Shown here: in pieces, positions 54,033 through 63,039 of the stretch
How the letters are laid out: each line of letters begins with the position of its first letter
Numbering within the stretch: the stretch's first letter is position 1
Assembly: GCF_001307275.1 (NCBI RefSeq)
Contig: NZ_CP012831.1
Coordinates: forward strand, 4,828,501-4,892,500
Length of the DNA stretch: 64,000 nt
Direction of reading: 5' to 3'
Source: Pseudomonas fluorescens
GTDB lineage: Bacteria > Pseudomonadota > Gammaproteobacteria > Pseudomonadales > Pseudomonadaceae
Program-made: the position numbers and the translations under genes
The notes under the pieces: generated by a model
The model's database searches: none
The model's input: the letters and a program-made list of their open reading frames with translations, nothing else
What the model was told of the DNA's origin: nothing

Positions 54033-57000
54033 GCGTTGAGTATGCCGAGCTGCATTGCCTGTCGAACTTCAGCTTCCAGCGCGGCGCCTCCAGTGCCCTG
54101 GAGTTGTGCCGTCGCGCCAAGCAGCAGGGCTACCAGGCCCTGGCGATCACGGACGAATGCACCCTGGCCGGGATCGTCCGGGCCTGGCAGGCGGCCAAAG
54201 AGTTGGCGCTACCACTGATCGTCGGCAGCGAGATCCAGGTCGAGAACGGTCCGAAACTGGTGTTGCTGGTGGAAAACCTGGACGGTTATCAAACCTTGTG
54301 CCGGTTGATCACCCGCGCCCGGCGTCGCAGCGAGAAGGGCCACTACCGCATCGTGCGAGAGGATTTCGACCAACCCTTGCCGGGACTGCTGGCGTTGTGG
54401 ATAGCCGAGGGCAAAGACGCCGAGGAACATGGGCGTTGGCTCCAGCCGATCTTTGCCGGGAGCCTGTGGCTGACGGTCCAGTTGCATTGCGCACAGGACG
54501 ACCGCCGTCGGTTGGCAGACTCGTTGGCGATGGCCGAGCGCCTGGCGCTTCCGGCCGTGGCTAGCGGCGATGTGCACATGCACGCGCGCGGTCGTCGCGC
54601 CTTGCAGGACACCATGACCGCCATCCGTCACCACGTCACGGTGGCCGAGGCCGGCCAGCGCTTGCACCCCAACGGCGAGCGCCACCTGCGCAGTCGCGAG
54701 GATCTGGCCGATCTCTACCCGCAGGCCTTGCTCGATGAAACCCTGAACATCGCCCGACGCTGCACCTTCGACCTCGGCCAGTTGCGCTATCAATACCCCC
54801 GCGAGCTGGTGCCCGAGGGGCATGATCCGGCGTCCTGGCTGCGGGAACTGACCGAGCGCGGCATGCGCGAGCGGTGGAAGGACGGCGTGACAGACAAGGT
54901 GCGGGCGCAGATCGACAAGGAGCTGAGCCTGATCGCCGAGTTGGGCTATGACAGCTATTTCCTCACCGTGCAGGACATCGTCAGTTTTGCCCGCAGCCGC
55001 CATATCCTTTGCCAGGGGCGCGGTTCGGCGGCCAACTCGGCGGTGTGCTACGCCTTGGGCATCACCGAAATCGACCCCAGCCTCACCAGCTTGTTGTTCG
55101 AACGCTTCCTGTCCCGGGAGCGCAACGAGCCGCCAGACATCGACGTCGACTTCGAACACGACCGTCGCGAGGAAGTGCTGCAATACGTGTTCCAGCGCTA
55201 CGGTCGGCATCGTGCGGCCTTGACGGCAGTGGTCAGCAGTTACCACGGCGCCGGAGCGGTACGCGATGTGGCCAAGGCCTTGGGCTTGCCGCCGGATCAG
55301 GTCAACGCCCTGGCCGATTGCTGTGGGCGCTGGAGCGACGAGGCGCCGCCGGTGGAGCGCTTGCGTGAAGGCGGCTTCGATCCGGACAGCCCGGTGTTGC
55401 GTCGGGTCCTGAGCCTGACCCGGCAATTGATCGGTTTTCCCCGGCACTTATCCCAGCACCCCGGCGGTTTCGTGATTTCCGAACAGCCCCTGGACATCCT
55501 GGTGCCGGTGGAAAACGCCGCCATGGCCGAGCGCACCATCATCCAGTGGGACAAGGACGACCTGGACGCGGTCGGGCTGCTCAAGGTGGACATCCTCGCC
55601 TTGGGCATGCTCAGCGCGATCCGCCGCTGTTTCGACTTGATCGAGCAGTACCGGGGGCAGCGTTATGCCCTGGCGTCGCTGCCCCAGAACGATCGGGCTA
55701 CCTACGAAATGATCAGTCGCGCCGACACCATCGGTGTCTTCCAGATCGAGTCCCGGGCGCAGATGTCGATGTTGCCTCGGCTGAGACCCAGGACGTTCTA
55801 CGACTTGGTCATCGAAGTGGCGATCGTGCGGCCCGGGCCGATCCAGGGTGGGATGGTGCATCCGTACCTGCGGCGCAGAAACAACGAAGAGGTGGTGACT
55901 TATCCCTCTGACGCGTTGAAAGGAGTGCTCAACCGCACCCTGGGTGTTCCCCTGTTCCAGGAGCAGGTCATGCAGATCGCCATCGTCGCGGCCGATTACA
56001 CCCCGGGAGAAGCCGACCAGTTGCGGCGTTCCATGGCTGCCTGGAAACGTCACGGCGGGTTGGAGCCCCATCGGGAACGCCTGGCGCAGGGGATGAAGAA
56101 AAACGGCTACACCGCTGAATTCGCCGCGCAAATCTTCGAACAGATCAAAGGCTTCGGCAATTACGGTTTCCCCGAGTCCCACGCTGCCAGTTTCGCCTTG
56201 CTGACCTACGCCAGCAGTTGGCTCAAATGCCACGAACCGGCGGCATTCGCCTGTGCCCTGATCAACAGCTGGCCGATGGGCTTCTACAGCCCGGACCAGC
56301 TCCTCCAGGATGCCCGCCGGCATCAACTGTCGATCCATCCGGTGGACGCGCGCGCCAGCGATTGGGATTGCAGCCTCGAGCCCATGGACGGCCGGCAACC
56401 GGCGATCCGCCTGGGGCTGCGCTTGGTCAAGGGCTTTCGCGAAGAGGATGCCCAGCGTATCGAAGCGGCGCGCCGGCATCGGCCTTTCAGCGATGTGGCC
56501 GACTTGGGCGAGCGCGCGCAACTCGATGCCCGGGCCCTGGCGCAACTGGCCGACGCGGGGGCCTTGCAGGGCTTGGCCGGGGATCGCCATCGGGCCCGCT
56601 GGGAAGTGGCCGGAGTGCAGAAGCAACTGGGTTTGTTCGCCAGTTTGCCCAGCCAGGAAGAGCCGCCCGTGGCGCTGCCCGAACCCACACTGGGGGAAAA
56701 CCTGTTTGCCGATTACGCCACGCTGGGCACGACACTGGGCCCTCATCCGCTGGCCCTGCTGCGTCCCGAACTGGGCGCCCGGCGCTGCCGCAGCTCCCGG
56801 GAATTGCAGGACGTGGAGCATGGCCGCAATGTCAGCGTCGCCGGGCTGGTCACTGGCCGCCAACGCCCGGGCACGGCCAGCGGCGTGACCTTCGTCACCC
56901 TGGAAGATGAGTTCGGCAACCTCAACGTGGTGGTCTGGCGCGACCTGGCCGAGCGTCAACGCAAGACCCTGGTGGGCTCGCAATTGCTCAGGGTCGACGG

Positions 57001-57106
57001 CCGCTGGGAAAGCGTCGGCGAGGTCCGCCACTTGATCGCCGGGCGCTTGAGCGACCTGACTGAATTGCTGGCGGGTATCCAAGTGCAGAGCCGCGATTTC
57101 CGCTGA
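54029..57106 (+). CDS. dnaE2: Error-prone DNA polymerase DnaE2 (ImuC)
   Basis: A 1025-residue C-family polymerase. An N-terminal PHP domain (YAELHCLSNFSFQRGASS, degraded metal sites as usual for DnaE2) is followed by palm motifs (GRGSAANSAVCYALGITEID; PPDIDVDFEHDRREEV), an HhH region (FRSFGNYGFPESHAASFA in kind; here IKGFGNYGFPESHAASFALL) and an OB fold near residues 930-1010. It makes damage-induced mutations with ImuA/ImuB. It is the last gene of the cassette. Confidence 0.95.
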   Translation: MSVEYAELHCLSNFSFQRGASSALELCRRAKQQGYQALAITDECTLAGIVRAWQAAKELALPLIVGSEIQVENGPKLVLLVENLDGYQTLCRLITRARRRSEKGHYRIVREDFDQPLPGLLALWIAEGKDAEEHGRWLQPIFAGSLWLTVQLHCAQDDRRRLADSLAMAERLALPAVASGDVHMHARGRRALQDTMTAIRHHVTVAEAGQRLHPNGERHLRSREDLADLYPQALLDETLNIARRCTFDLGQLRYQYPRELVPEGHDPASWLRELTERGMRERWKDGVTDKVRAQIDKELSLIAELGYDSYFLTVQDIVSFARSRHILCQGRGSAANSAVCYALGITEIDPSLTSLLFERFLSRERNEPPDIDVDFEHDRREEVLQYVFQRYGRHRAALTAVVSSYHGAGAVRDVAKALGLPPDQVNALADCCGRWSDEAPPVERLREGGFDPDSPVLRRVLSLTRQLIGFPRHLSQHPGGFVISEQPLDILVPVENAAMAERTIIQWDKDDLDAVGLLKVDILALGMLSAIRRCFDLIEQYRGQRYALASLPQNDRATYEMISRADTIGVFQIESRAQMSMLPRLRPRTFYDLVIEVAIVRPGPIQGGMVHPYLRRRNNEEVVTYPSDALKGVLNRTLGVPLFQEQVMQIAIVAADYTPGEADQLRRSMAAWKRHGGLEPHRERLAQGMKKNGYTAEFAAQIFEQIKGFGNYGFPESHAASFALLTYASSWLKCHEPAAFACALINSWPMGFYSPDQLLQDARRHQLSIHPVDARASDWDCSLEPMDGRQPAIRLGLRLVKGFREEDAQRIEAARRHRPFSDVADLGERAQLDARALAQLADAGALQGLAGDRHRARWEVAGVQKQLGLFASLPSQEEPPVALPEPTLGENLFADYATLGTTLGPHPLALLRPELGARRCRSSRELQDVEHGRNVSVAGLVTGRQRPGTASGVTFVTLEDEFGNLNVVVWRDLAERQRKTLVGSQLLRVDGRWESVGEVRHLIAGRLSDLTELLAGIQVQSRDFR

Positions 57107-57129
57107 GCCCCAGCAACACCGCCGTTTTT

Positions 57130-57263
57130 GTGGCGAGGGAGCTTGCTCCCGCTGGGCTGCGTAGCAGCCCCCCAAAAAAATGGTTTACGCAACCCATCAG
57201 GCACACCGCGTCAGCCGGTTTACGACGGCTGCGCCGCCGAGCGGGAGCAAGCTCCCTCGCCAC
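57130..57263. repeat. Long palindromic repeat, right of the imu cassette
   Basis: A 134-bp second copy of the element at 51158: same ends (GTGGCGAGGGAGCTTGCTCC / GGAGCAAGCTCCCTCGCCAC), inner arm GGGCTGCGTAGCAGCC on the left and a diverged right arm. The two copies bracket lexA2-imuA-imuB-dnaE2. Confidence 0.85.
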
Positions 57264-57382
57264 AGGATTGTGCGCAAACCGATCACCATGAAACCAAACG
57301 CCAACCTGGCGCTCGAAGCTCTGATCGCAAGGGATTTGTGTCTGTTGATTCCCTGCAGGCATTTTGAGGTTCAGAGTCGACC

Positions 57383-59494
57383 ATGGAGTTTCTATCCCAG
57401 AATCACGGCTGCCCTGGGTGGGGTGGTGAGATGGCCGGGCGTATCCAGGCGTTCGATTGGAGCCGAACCGAGTTGGGCGCCATCGAGCACTGGTCCGCCA
57501 GCTTGCGCAGCGCTGTCCAATTGTTGCTGGCTTCGCCCCTGCCGATGGTGATGTTGTGGGGCCGCCAGGGCTTCATGATTTACAACGATGCCTATGCCGA
57601 GTTCGCCGGCGGCCGCCATCCCTACTTGCTGGGGTGCGCGGTGGAGTTGGGGTGGCCGGAGGTTGCCGAATTCAATCGCCATGTGCTGGACGTCTGTCTG
57701 GCCGGCGGCACCTTGTCCTACCGCAGCAAAGAGCTGGTCCTGCTGCGCGATGGCAAGCCTGAAGACGTGTGGATGGACCTCTACTACAGCCCGGTGCCCG
57801 ATGATGACCAGTCCCCGGGGGGCGTGCTGGCGATTGTGGTGGAAACCACGGAGCACGTATTGACCGAGCGCGCCCGGCAAGAGGCCGAACGCAGTTACCG
57901 TGCGGTCAATGAACGCATCCAGCTGGCGCTCTCGGCCGGGCCCTTGCTGGGGTCGTTCGTCTGGGACATCCAGGCCGACACGCTGTCGGGCGATGAGCGT
58001 TTTGCCCGCACCTTCAACTACCCACCCGACTGTCCGCTGGACGCACTGCCCATCGAGATTGCCCGCCAGGGCATCCACCCGGACGACCTTGAAGAGGTCA
58101 ACCAGCGGGTCGAACTGACCGTGCGCACAGGCACGCCCTACAGCGCCGAGTATCGGGTCCGCCGCCTGGGCGGTGACTACCGGTGGGTACTGGCCAGCGG
58201 TCGCTGCGAGTTCGACAGGACAGGCCGGCCCCTGCGGTTTCCGGGAGTGCTGATTGATATCGACGAGCGCAAGACGGCCGAAGCTTCGCTGCTCAAATTC
58301 ACCCGCGACCTGGAGCAGCGTGTCGCCAACGAGGTGCAGGCGCGGCTGGCAGCGGAAGAGCAGTTGCGCCAGTCGCAGAAGCTCGAGGCCATTGGCGGCC
58401 TCACCGGTGGCGTGGCCCATGACTTTAACAACTTGCTGCAAGTGATCGCAGGCAACCTGCACTTGCTGGCCCGCCACGAACGGGACAACGCCAATGTGCA
58501 ACGGCGGGTCAGTGCCTCCATCGAAGCCGTGGAGCGGGGCGCCAAGTTGTCATCGCAACTGCTGGCTTTTGCCCGGCGCCAGCCATTGTCACCGGCGGTC
58601 TACAACCCTCGGCGCATCTACGAGGGCATGGGTGAACTGCTGCAGCGGGCCTTGGGCGAAACCATCCTGATTGAAGTGAGCCTGCCCCAGGAACCCTGGC
58701 GCATCCATGTCGATCGCAATCAGCTGGAAAATGCCCTGTTGAACCTGGCGATCAATGCGCGTGATGCCATGCGGGGCGAGGGCACCATCCATCTGATCGG
58801 CGAGAACATCGTGCTCGATGAGGCGTTTTGCGCCGGCAAGGGGATTGCGGCCGGCGACTATGTCCGGCTGTCGGTGATCGATTGCGGTGCCGGCATGCCG
58901 CCCGACGTCCTGAAGCAGGTGTTCGAACCGTTTTTCACCACCAAGACCGATGGCCAGGGCACCGGGCTTGGATTGAGCATGGTGTTCGGGTTCGTCAAGC
59001 AGAGTGGCGGCCATATCGAGATCGCCAGTGACCTGGGCGAAGGCACGCGGGTGCGGATGTATTTCCCTCGAAGCCTCGCGCCCGAAGCAGGGGAAACCGA
59101 GCAACATGATGCGCTTCATTCCGGCCGGCAAGAGATGATCCTGGTGGTGGAGGACAACGCTCAGGTACGCAGCGCGTCGGTGGAACTGCTGGAACAGTCC
59201 GGCTACAAGACCCTCACGGCCGCCAACGGCGATGAGGCGATGAAGCTGCTGCTGGATGGCACCCCGGTGGACCTGATCTTCACTGACGTAGTCATGCCCG
59301 GCCTGATCAAGAGTTCCGACCTGGCCGCCTGGGCCAAGGTGCAGACCCCGCCGGTCCCCGTGCTGTTCACCTCGGGGCACACCCGGGACATCATCTCCCG
59401 CAACCATCAATTGAGCCCCGATACCCATTTGTTGAGCAAGCCCTACGGTCCGGACGCACTGGCCCGGATGGTGAGGAGCGTGCTGGGCGGTTGA
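57383..59494 (+). CDS. Hybrid sensor histidine kinase with PAS domains and receiver
   Basis: A 703-residue soluble kinase. In order: a PAS-like domain (residues about 20-160, MLWGRQGFMIYNDAYAEFAG), a second PAS/PAC domain (about 175-295), the His-containing dimer helix (IGGLTGGVAHDFNNLLQVI, phosphorylated His about 350), ATPase domain (NLAINARDAM, FEPFFTTK, GTGLGLSMV) and a C-terminal receiver (VVEDNAQVRS, IFTDVVMPG, LLSKPYG). There is no membrane segment. The signal is sensed in the cytoplasm, possibly as light, redox or a small molecule. It is a single gene with no partner output protein next to it. Confidence 0.9.
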   Translation: MEFLSQNHGCPGWGGEMAGRIQAFDWSRTELGAIEHWSASLRSAVQLLLASPLPMVMLWGRQGFMIYNDAYAEFAGGRHPYLLGCAVELGWPEVAEFNRHVLDVCLAGGTLSYRSKELVLLRDGKPEDVWMDLYYSPVPDDDQSPGGVLAIVVETTEHVLTERARQEAERSYRAVNERIQLALSAGPLLGSFVWDIQADTLSGDERFARTFNYPPDCPLDALPIEIARQGIHPDDLEEVNQRVELTVRTGTPYSAEYRVRRLGGDYRWVLASGRCEFDRTGRPLRFPGVLIDIDERKTAEASLLKFTRDLEQRVANEVQARLAAEEQLRQSQKLEAIGGLTGGVAHDFNNLLQVIAGNLHLLARHERDNANVQRRVSASIEAVERGAKLSSQLLAFARRQPLSPAVYNPRRIYEGMGELLQRALGETILIEVSLPQEPWRIHVDRNQLENALLNLAINARDAMRGEGTIHLIGENIVLDEAFCAGKGIAAGDYVRLSVIDCGAGMPPDVLKQVFEPFFTTKTDGQGTGLGLSMVFGFVKQSGGHIEIASDLGEGTRVRMYFPRSLAPEAGETEQHDALHSGRQEMILVVEDNAQVRSASVELLEQSGYKTLTAANGDEAMKLLLDGTPVDLIFTDVVMPGLIKSSDLAAWAKVQTPPVPVLFTSGHTRDIISRNHQLSPDTHLLSKPYGPDALARMVRSVLGG

Positions 59495-59590
59495 TCGCGG
59501 CGTCTTAAACAAATGGAACCGAAGCCGTCGCGTCACCTTCGAATGTTCAAGACCGGTCATCCATCCGGCCCTGTCATGAACGAGGTGCCC

Positions 59591-59872
59591 ATGAACGACG
59601 ATCCCGCAAACACTCAGCAACAAGGCCAGGGGCAGACGCCATCCCCGCGCAACGATCCGGCCATCGATCCCCAGGTCCCGGGCAAGCCTTCGAGTGCCGA
59701 GCCCGTCAGTCCTGCCGGAGCGGACCAGGCTGACAGCGCCGCCACTGAGGTCGACCAGAAGCAGCATCATCAGGACAACGACAACACCTTCAGCCCCGGC
59801 TTCAAGCCTGACCCGGACCGTCCGAAATCCGGTGACGACACGGATGCTGACATCGACACCGATGGTGGCTAG
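59591..59872 (+). CDS. Small disordered hypothetical protein (93 aa)
   Basis: The ATG at 59591 is preceded by GAGGTG. The 93-residue product is almost entirely polar (Gln, Pro, Asp, Ser) with no predicted fold and an acidic tail (DDTDADIDTDGG). Similar small acidic proteins are common in pseudomonads but without known function. An ATG at 59576 is an alternative start. Confidence 0.6.
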   Translation: MNDDPANTQQQGQGQTPSPRNDPAIDPQVPGKPSSAEPVSPAGADQADSAATEVDQKQHHQDNDNTFSPGFKPDPDRPKSGDDTDADIDTDGG

Positions 59873-59890
59873 ACACACCACCGCATCATG

Positions 59891-60178
59891 GTGGTGAATG
59901 CAAAACGCATGAACACCCACAATGGTCCTGTAGTGAATGCAGAACTCATGAGCATCCACAATCCCTGTGGGAGCGAGCTTGCTCGCGAAAGCGCCGGGTC
60001 AGCTTGAATCGATGCTGATTGTGCCGCCGCCATCGCGAGCAAGCTCGCTCCCACAATGGTTCTGTGGTGAATGCAAAACTCATGAAAATCCACAATGGTT
60101 CTGTGGTGAATGCAATACTCATGAACATCCACAATGGTTCTGTGGTGAATGCAAAACTCATGAACACCCACAATCCCT
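59891..60178. repeat. 39-bp tandem array interrupted by a REP pair
   Basis: Units of exactly 39 bp, containing GTGGTGAATGCAAAACTCAT and ending CCACAATGGTTCT, start at 59891, 59930, 60064, 60103 and 60142. Between the second and third lies a 95-bp interruption which is a REP pair (59966-60055). The array ends at another REP end (60178) through the same junction CCACAATCCCTGTGGG. No gene is visible in 59873-60219. As 39 is a multiple of 3, all frames stay open and a 13-residue repeat frame exists on the minus strand. Confidence 0.88.
59966..60055. repeat. REP pair (REPIN) inside the 39-bp array
   Basis: Inverted REP ends, flanked on both sides by CCACAAT. A single REP end follows the array at 60178-60206. 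Confidence 0.9.
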
Positions 60179-60219
60179 GTGGGAGCGAGCTTGCTCGCGA
60201 TGGCGGTGGGTCAGCCGCT

Positions 60220-60603
60220 TTATTCAGCCTTGAAGCAATACACAGCCAACTTGTTGCCATCCAGGTCCCTGGCATAAGCGGCAAAGGCATTGTCCGCCCA
60301 ACTGCGGGGGCCTGGCAGGCCTTCGCAGATGCCGCCGTTTGCCAAGGCGGCCGTATGGAACGCCTGGACCGCGGCGCGGTTCGGCGCTTCGAAGCTCACC
60401 GTGACACCATTGCCGATGGACGCCGGATTGCCATTGGCCGGGTTGAGCACAAAGAACGACGGCTTGTCGACGCCCCAGATGGAGCCGGCATCCTCGAGAT
60501 CAGCAACACGCTTGAGGCCGATCTCTTTCAAGGCGGCGTCATAAAACGCACGTGCTTTTGCCAGGTTGTTGGTGCCGACGGTGACATGGGTAAAAACGGA
60601 CAT
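60220..60603 (-). CDS. VOC-family (glyoxalase-like) protein
   Basis: A 127-residue protein of two beta-alpha-beta-beta-beta units, with VTVGTNNLAKARAFYDAAL at the start and YARDLDGNKLAVYCF at the end. It is a metal-dependent vicinal-oxygen-chelate enzyme or a resistance-type binding protein; the activity is unknown. An AAGGAA site precedes the ATG at 60603. It lies downstream of the demethylase gene on the same strand, after the relic of a formaldehyde dehydrogenase gene. Confidence 0.85.
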   Translation of the reverse strand: MSVFTHVTVGTNNLAKARAFYDAALKEIGLKRVADLEDAGSIWGVDKPSFFVLNPANGNPASIGNGVTVSFEAPNRAAVQAFHTAALANGGICEGLPGPRSWADNAFAAYARDLDGNKLAVYCFKAE

Positions 60604-60647
60604 CTTGGTTTCCTTGCTATGGGGGGAATTGGATTTTCGAGCGGGTC

Positions 60648-60737
60648 TCAGAAATGAATGACGGTACGAATGCTTTGCCCGGTGTGCATCAACTCGAAGG
60701 CGTCGTTGGTCTTGTCCAGGGGCATGTGCAACGCTGC
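60648..60737 (-). pseudogene. 3' relic of a glutathione-dependent formaldehyde dehydrogenase gene
   Basis: On the minus strand, ending at a stop at 60648, 25 codons read MPLDKTNDAFELMHTGQSI then RTVIHF, the C-terminus of class III alcohol dehydrogenase (FrmA/AdhC). The match ends at about codon 27, and no Zn-binding or NAD-binding part is present. It lies 40-130 bases after the demethylase stop, where an adhC gene would make sense because demethylation releases formaldehyde. It is a deletion remnant. Confidence 0.7.
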
Positions 60738-60778
60738 CCGCTTGAGAAAAACGATGAGCCTGTGGCGAGCGCCTTACC

Positions 60779-62815
60779 TCAAATGTCCTTGACCAGCCGC
60801 AGCGCATCGTAGATAGCCGCATGGGTATTACGCGCCGACACCGCGTCGCCAATTCGGAACAGCTGGAAGCGGCCCTCCGGGTTGGTCACGATATTCTGGG
60901 TTTTCCCGGCGATCAGATTGTGCTGCTCCACCGCGCCGTTATTGCTCGAGTGCGGGCGTAGCTCGAAGTACAAGTCGTCCAGGGGCAGGGTGCCGTGGTT
61001 GACCACCACCTGATCGACCACGCGCTGCTTGTGCACCTGACCATAATCGCTGCCGAAGTTGGCCACCAATTGACCGTCGCGCTTCTCCACGGAGTCGACC
61101 CGATAGGTGACCGTGAAGGTGACGTTCAGGTCTTGCAGGCTGCGCATGTAAGGCACCAGGTTCATCGCCATCACCTCCGGCGCAAACGACCGGTCCGGCG
61201 TGACGATTTCCAGTTTCGCACCGCTGTTGGCGATGACCTCGGCCGCTTGTAGCGCCGCGTGGTCGCCGGCGTCGTCGAAGATCAGCACGTTCTGGCCGGG
61301 CTTGACGTCGCCGGAAATGATGTCCCAGGTCGACACCACCAGCTCATTGCCGTGCTTGAGCACCTCGGTATGGGGCAAGCCGCCCGTGGCGACGATCACC
61401 ACGTCCGGCGCCTCGGCCATGACGGTCTCGGCTTCGGCCCAGGTGTTGAATTGGAACTTCACCCCCAGCCGTTCGCATTGCGCCATGCGCCAATCGATGA
61501 TGCTGATCATCTCGCGCCGCCGCTCGCTCTGCGCAGTCAAGCGGATCTGCCCACCGGGCTGATCCGCCACTTCGAACACCGTGACGTCGTGGCCACGTTC
61601 GCCGGCCACCCGTGCCGCTTCCAGGCCCGCCGGGCCGGTGCCAATCACCACCACCTTGCGCTTGACCGACGCCTTGGGGATTTCGTGGGGCATGGTGGTT
61701 TCGCGGCCGGTGGCGGCGTTGTGGATGCAGTACGCGGCGCCGCCCTGATAGATGCGGTCCAGGCAATAGTTGGCACCGACGCAGGGGCGGATCTCTTCTT
61801 CACGCTTCTCGATGATCTTGCGCACGATGTGCGGGTCGGTCATGTGCGCCCGGGTCATGCCGATCATGTCCACCTTGCCGGAGGCGATGGCATGTCGCGC
61901 CGTGGCGACGTCCGGAATCTTGGCCGCATGGAACGTCGGGAAACCGGTGGCCGAGCGGATCTCACCGGCAAAATCCAGGTGTGGCGAGTTGCGCATGCCC
62001 TGGATCGGAATCACATCGGTGAGGCCGGCATCGGTATCGATGTGCCCGCGAACGACGTTGAGGAAGTCCACCAGCCCACTGTCCTTGAGCATGTGGGAAA
62101 TCTGGAGACCGTCGCTGGCACCGAAGCCGCCGGGCAGGTCCTCATCGCCGGTGTAGCGCACCCCGAGCAGGAAGTCCTCGCCACAACGCTGGCGGATGCC
62201 ACGCAGGATGTCGAAGGTGAAGCGCATCCGGTTTTCCAGCGAACCACCGTAGGGCCCGTCGAGATCGTTGGTCAACGGCGACCAGAACTGATCCATGAGG
62301 TGCCCGTAGGCCTGCAGTTCCAGGCCGTCAAGACCAGCCGCCTTCATGCGTTCGGCGGCATCGACGTAGTCCTTGATGATGCGATCGATGTCCCATTCTT
62401 CCATCTTTTTCGGAAACGACCGGTGAGACGCTTCGCGGCGATGGGAAGGCGATACCACCGGCAACCAGTCAGCCTTGTCCCAGCGCGTGCGCCGGCCCAG
62501 GTGGGTCAGTTGAATCATCACCGCCGCGCCGTGTTCGTGGCACTCGTCAGTCAGGTCCTTCATCCATTTGACCACTTCGTCCTTGTACGCCAGCACGTTG
62601 TTGAACACCGGCGGGCTGTCGCGGGAAACAGCGGCGGAGCCCGCCGTCATGGTCAGCGCCACACCGGCCTTGGCGCGCTCGACGTGATAGGCGCGGTACA
62701 GATCCTTCGGCATGCCGTCGACAGGATAAGCGGGCTCGTGGGAGGTGGTCATGATCCGGTTTTTGAGGGTCAGGTGCTTGATCTTATAGGGCTGCAGCAG
62801 AGGATCGCTGGACAT
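60779..62815 (-). CDS. DgcA/TMADH-like FMN iron-sulfur demethylase
   Basis: A 678-residue two-part flavoprotein. An N-terminal TIM barrel of the old-yellow-enzyme type (KIKHLTLKNRIMTTSHEPAY) is joined by a cluster region to a Rossmann pair (VVVIGTGPAGLEAARVAGE). It resembles dimethylglycine demethylase subunit DgcA and trimethylamine dehydrogenase. Cluster ligands are Cys345, Cys351 and Cys363; position 348, a Cys in TMADH (345, 348, 351, 364), is Ala here. It is divergent from etfB-etfA, the likely electron acceptor, as in DgcA systems. The substrate is probably an N-methylated compound; dgcB is not next to it. Confidence 0.82.
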   Translation of the reverse strand: MSSDPLLQPYKIKHLTLKNRIMTTSHEPAYPVDGMPKDLYRAYHVERAKAGVALTMTAGSAAVSRDSPPVFNNVLAYKDEVVKWMKDLTDECHEHGAAVMIQLTHLGRRTRWDKADWLPVVSPSHRREASHRSFPKKMEEWDIDRIIKDYVDAAERMKAAGLDGLELQAYGHLMDQFWSPLTNDLDGPYGGSLENRMRFTFDILRGIRQRCGEDFLLGVRYTGDEDLPGGFGASDGLQISHMLKDSGLVDFLNVVRGHIDTDAGLTDVIPIQGMRNSPHLDFAGEIRSATGFPTFHAAKIPDVATARHAIASGKVDMIGMTRAHMTDPHIVRKIIEKREEEIRPCVGANYCLDRIYQGGAAYCIHNAATGRETTMPHEIPKASVKRKVVVIGTGPAGLEAARVAGERGHDVTVFEVADQPGGQIRLTAQSERRREMISIIDWRMAQCERLGVKFQFNTWAEAETVMAEAPDVVIVATGGLPHTEVLKHGNELVVSTWDIISGDVKPGQNVLIFDDAGDHAALQAAEVIANSGAKLEIVTPDRSFAPEVMAMNLVPYMRSLQDLNVTFTVTYRVDSVEKRDGQLVANFGSDYGQVHKQRVVDQVVVNHGTLPLDDLYFELRPHSSNNGAVEQHNLIAGKTQNIVTNPEGRFQLFRIGDAVSARNTHAAIYDALRLVKDI

Positions 62816-62853
62816 GGTGTTGCGCTCCGGGAACAGAACATCAGGCTTGGTTT

Positions 62854-62904
62854 GACATAACGGTATGTCGAATGTTCATGTGTGTCAACGACCTGTGACA
62901 CAGG
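62854..62904. promoter_or_regulatory. Palindromes in the demethylase/etf divergent gap
   Basis: Three inverted repeats: GACATA-ACGG-TATGTC (62854-62869), TGTGTCA-N8-TGACACA (62881-62902) and CCTGTG-A-CACAGG (62892-62904). They lie in the 224-base gap and are candidate operators for a shared regulator. Confidence 0.5.
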
Positions 62905-63039
62905 TGTACATTTTTCTTGCGTGACGTAAAAACCAGGATTACCATCCAGTCGAAACAGGGGTGGTCCGGCTCGTGCGGCCGGCCATCGCGCATCGATCCA
63001 AAGTGCAAGGGGGCTGTGCGAAGCGCTATGCCAGGAACC

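Noticed and set aside
55448..57175. 575-codon open frame opposite dnaE2
   Set aside because: Antisense shadow of a well-supported gene; composition is not protein-like.
58589..59959. 456-codon open frame on the minus strand reaching into the 39-bp array
   Set aside because: It is antisense to the histidine kinase, and its N-terminal part consists of translated repeats.
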